Positions 62,718 through 64,000 of a stretch of 64,000 bases of DNA are shown here, piece after piece (position 1 is the stretch's first letter; every line of letters begins with the position of its first letter). The stretch is from the NCBI GenBank assembly GCA_041228285.1, contig CP166133.1:992001-1056000 (forward strand). The letters run 5' to 3'. This stretch comes from Neisseriaceae bacterium CLB008. Lineage in GTDB: Bacteria > Pseudomonadota > Gammaproteobacteria > Burkholderiales > Neisseriaceae. The notes under the pieces are model-generated. The model worked only from the letters and a program-made list of their open reading frames with translations. It did not search any database and was not told the DNA's origin. Position numbers and translations under genes: made by a program.

Positions 62718-62990
62718 TTATAGAACCACTTTCACCATTTCATGGCTGGTCAAAGCAAGGTAGATGGTGTCTAGCTGCAATTGGCTGGTGGCGTTCACGG
62801 TAATGGTGGCGCTGGTGTAGTTGCCCTTGGCGCTGTCGCGTAGCACAAGGTGTTCTTCAGTCACTTCTGGCGCGTGTTCTTTCACGACGGCCAAAACGGT
62901 GCTGGCAAATTCTGGGTGAGTCGCGCCCATGATTTTAAGGGGGAAGGCGCAAGGAAACTCGAGTAGGGTGGTTTTTTCTTCTGTGCTCAT
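62718..62990 (-). CDS. ybeD: DUF493/YbeD-family protein
   Basis: 90 residues; LLEFPCAFPLKIMGATHPEFA and SATITVNATSQLQLDTIYLALTSH match YbeD, an ACT-like fold gene regularly placed before lipB. ATG 62990 (MSTEEKTTLLE) is preferred to a longer frame. Confidence 0.93.
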   Translation of the reverse strand: MSTEEKTTLLEFPCAFPLKIMGATHPEFASTVLAVVKEHAPEVTEEHLVLRDSAKGNYTSATITVNATSQLQLDTIYLALTSHEMVKVVL

Positions 62991-63187
62991 GTTCAGACCA
63001 TTGTTTTTTTGTGTGTACGTTATAAAGGTATAGAGTGTCGATTCTAGCACTTTGGTCTGTGGCTGACCAACACAAATCGATGCTGCAAAACACAATAGTC
63101 ACGCTCAGTAGATGCCACGGGCTGCGGCTCATGGTACAATTTACCCATATTTTAACGGTTTGATAGCCCTAGCGGCACGAGTACAGC

Positions 63188-63874
63188 ATGAGCGAAGATT
63201 TTAAAAGAAGCCCCTTAGTCCCACCTGACGGCCACAAGAAAGTGTTGCTGCATTCTTGTTGCGCGCCTTGTTCTGGCGAAGTGATGGAAGCCATGTTGGC
63301 TTCTGGCATTGATTTTTCGATTTTCTTTTACAACCCAAATATTCATCCAGAAAAAGAATATTTGTTGCGAAAAGACGAAAACATCGCGTTTGCCGAAAAG
63401 CACAACATTCCGTTTATCGATGCCGATTACGACATGGATAACTGGTTTGAGCGTGCCAAAGGCATGGAAGACGAGCCCGAGCGGGGCATTCGCTGCACCA
63501 TGTGTTTTGACATGCGCTTTGAGCGTACGGCGCTTTACGCCTATGAAAACGGCTTCCCCGTGATCACTAGCTCTTTGGGGATTTCGCGCTGGAAAGACCT
63601 TAAGCAGATTAATGGTTGTGGGGTTCAGGCCGCAGCGCACTATCCAGGCATTCAGTACTGGGAATACAATTGGCGTAAGCAAGGCGGTTCCGCACGCATG
63701 ATTGAAATCAGCAAGCGTGAACACTTTTATCAGCAAGAATACTGTGGTTGCGTGTATTCTCTGCGCGATTCCAATGCTCATCGCCGTAGCCAAGGCCGCC
63801 CCCCGATTAAGCTGGGCGTGCTGTATTACGGTGACGAAGATAAAGAGACCCAAGCGGCCGACGCCAAAGAATAG
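63188..63874 (+). CDS. queH: Epoxyqueuosine reductase QueH
   Basis: 228 residues. Last step of queuosine synthesis in tRNA, non-B12 type. Cys motifs [11 protein letters not shown] (Cys24, 25, 28), [10 protein letters not shown] and [12 protein letters not shown] carry the iron-sulfur cluster and the second metal. Divergent from the ybeD-lipB-lipA operon. Confidence 0.95.
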   Translation: MSEDFKRSPLVPPDGHKKVLLHSCCAPCSGEVMEAMLASGIDFSIFFYNPNIHPEKEYLLRKDENIAFAEKHNIPFIDADYDMDNWFERAKGMEDEPERGIRCTMCFDMRFERTALYAYENGFPVITSSLGISRWKDLKQINGCGVQAAAHYPGIQYWEYNWRKQGGSARMIEISKREHFYQQEYCGCVYSLRDSNAHRRSQGRPPIKLGVLYYGDEDKETQAADAKE

Positions 63875-63887
63875 AGAACTATTGGTG

Positions 63888-63920
63888 AAACGCCCATCTT
63901 TAAGAAGATGGGCGTTTTTT
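63888..63920 (+). terminator. Terminator of queH
   Basis: AAACGCCCATCTT-TAAG-AAGATGGGCG followed by six T. Confidence 0.85.
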
Positions 63921-63939
63921 ATGGGCGTGATGGGTTGAG

Positions 63940-63966
63940 GGTGGTGGGGCGTGACCCACGCGGACC
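63940..63966. repeat. Dispersed repeat unit
   Basis: GGTGGGGCGTGACCCACGCGG, related to the units at 39.7 kb. Confidence 0.6.
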
Positions 63967-64000
63967 TTATTTGGGGCGAGACTCTAGCTGCGGTGGCGAG

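Noticed and set aside
63215-63853. 212-residue frame opposite queH
   Set aside because: Shadow of queH; Cys motifs belong to the plus strand.

Overview
The window looks like a chromosome segment of a Neisseriales betaproteobacterium. The right half carries MreBCD/PBP2/RodA, GatCAB, LptE-HolA, LipA-LipB-DUF493, GlnD, Cca and QueH, whose protein sequences read as Neisseriaceae/Chromobacteriaceae-like. I saw no canonical Neisseria DNA uptake sequence, so I do not name a genus. No database search was possible; all family calls are from sequence recognition.

Bases 1 to about 35,600 are most of an integrative and conjugative element inserted in the 3' end of a tRNA-Thr(TGT) gene (35558-35633, minus). 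Its left end lies outside the window. From left to right it holds: the end of a type IV secretion operon (VirB10, VirB11, membrane protein, secreted nuclease); DNA-handling genes (DUF2786, RdgC, SSB); coupling protein VirD4; two AT-rich membrane-protein genes; a roughly 1000-residue polyvalent primase (PriCT_2, Toprim, phosphoribosyltransferase-like and LPD7 domains); ArdC; MobC and a MOBP relaxase. Next comes a cargo module: a free-standing RNA-polymerase-alpha-CTD-like protein followed by a complete Ecp (E. coli common pilus/Mat) fimbrial operon ecpABCDE, flanked by two copies of a terminator-bearing repeat. After an IS3 remnant comes a candidate oriT with an RP4-type nick sequence, iteron-like repeats and a TraK-like gene. 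A second cargo block (isochorismatase-like hydrolase, periplasmic metallo-beta-lactamase-fold protein, GlxA/AraC regulator, lipoprotein) separates traK from traL and traM. The control region at 28.5-30.9 kb has a DnaT/O-like replication protein, a Cro-like protein, and a divergent CI-like repressor whose S24-peptidase serine position is Asn. Three matching operators sit there, one of them inside a promoter that drives a non-coding or small-ORF transcript with a tRNA-like 3' end. The element closes with TrbM, small membrane proteins, TraL, TraM, an excisionase-like protein and a tyrosine integrase that reads into the tRNA.

From 35.8 kb onward is chromosome: glnD and cca; marC; the cell-shape operon mreBCD-mrdA-rodA (minus); divergent gatCAB, lptE and holA; then a tight six-gene operon (KAS III-like condensing enzyme, OleD-like reductase, MBL hydrolase, PaaK/F390-type ligase, PAP2 phosphatase, fatty-acid-hydroxylase/sterol-desaturase protein). 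That operon looks like an uncharacterised lipid pathway with partial olefin-synthesis (Ole) logic. It is followed by DoxX, a small YdhR-like monooxygenase, a nitrilase-superfamily protein lacking the catalytic Cys with a divergent MarR regulator, a thioredoxin-like protein with a membrane protein, the lipoate genes, and queH. The most interesting points are the repressor/tRNA-like RNA switch, the candidate oriT, the Ecp module with its unusual regulator and extended usher, and the six-gene lipid operon.
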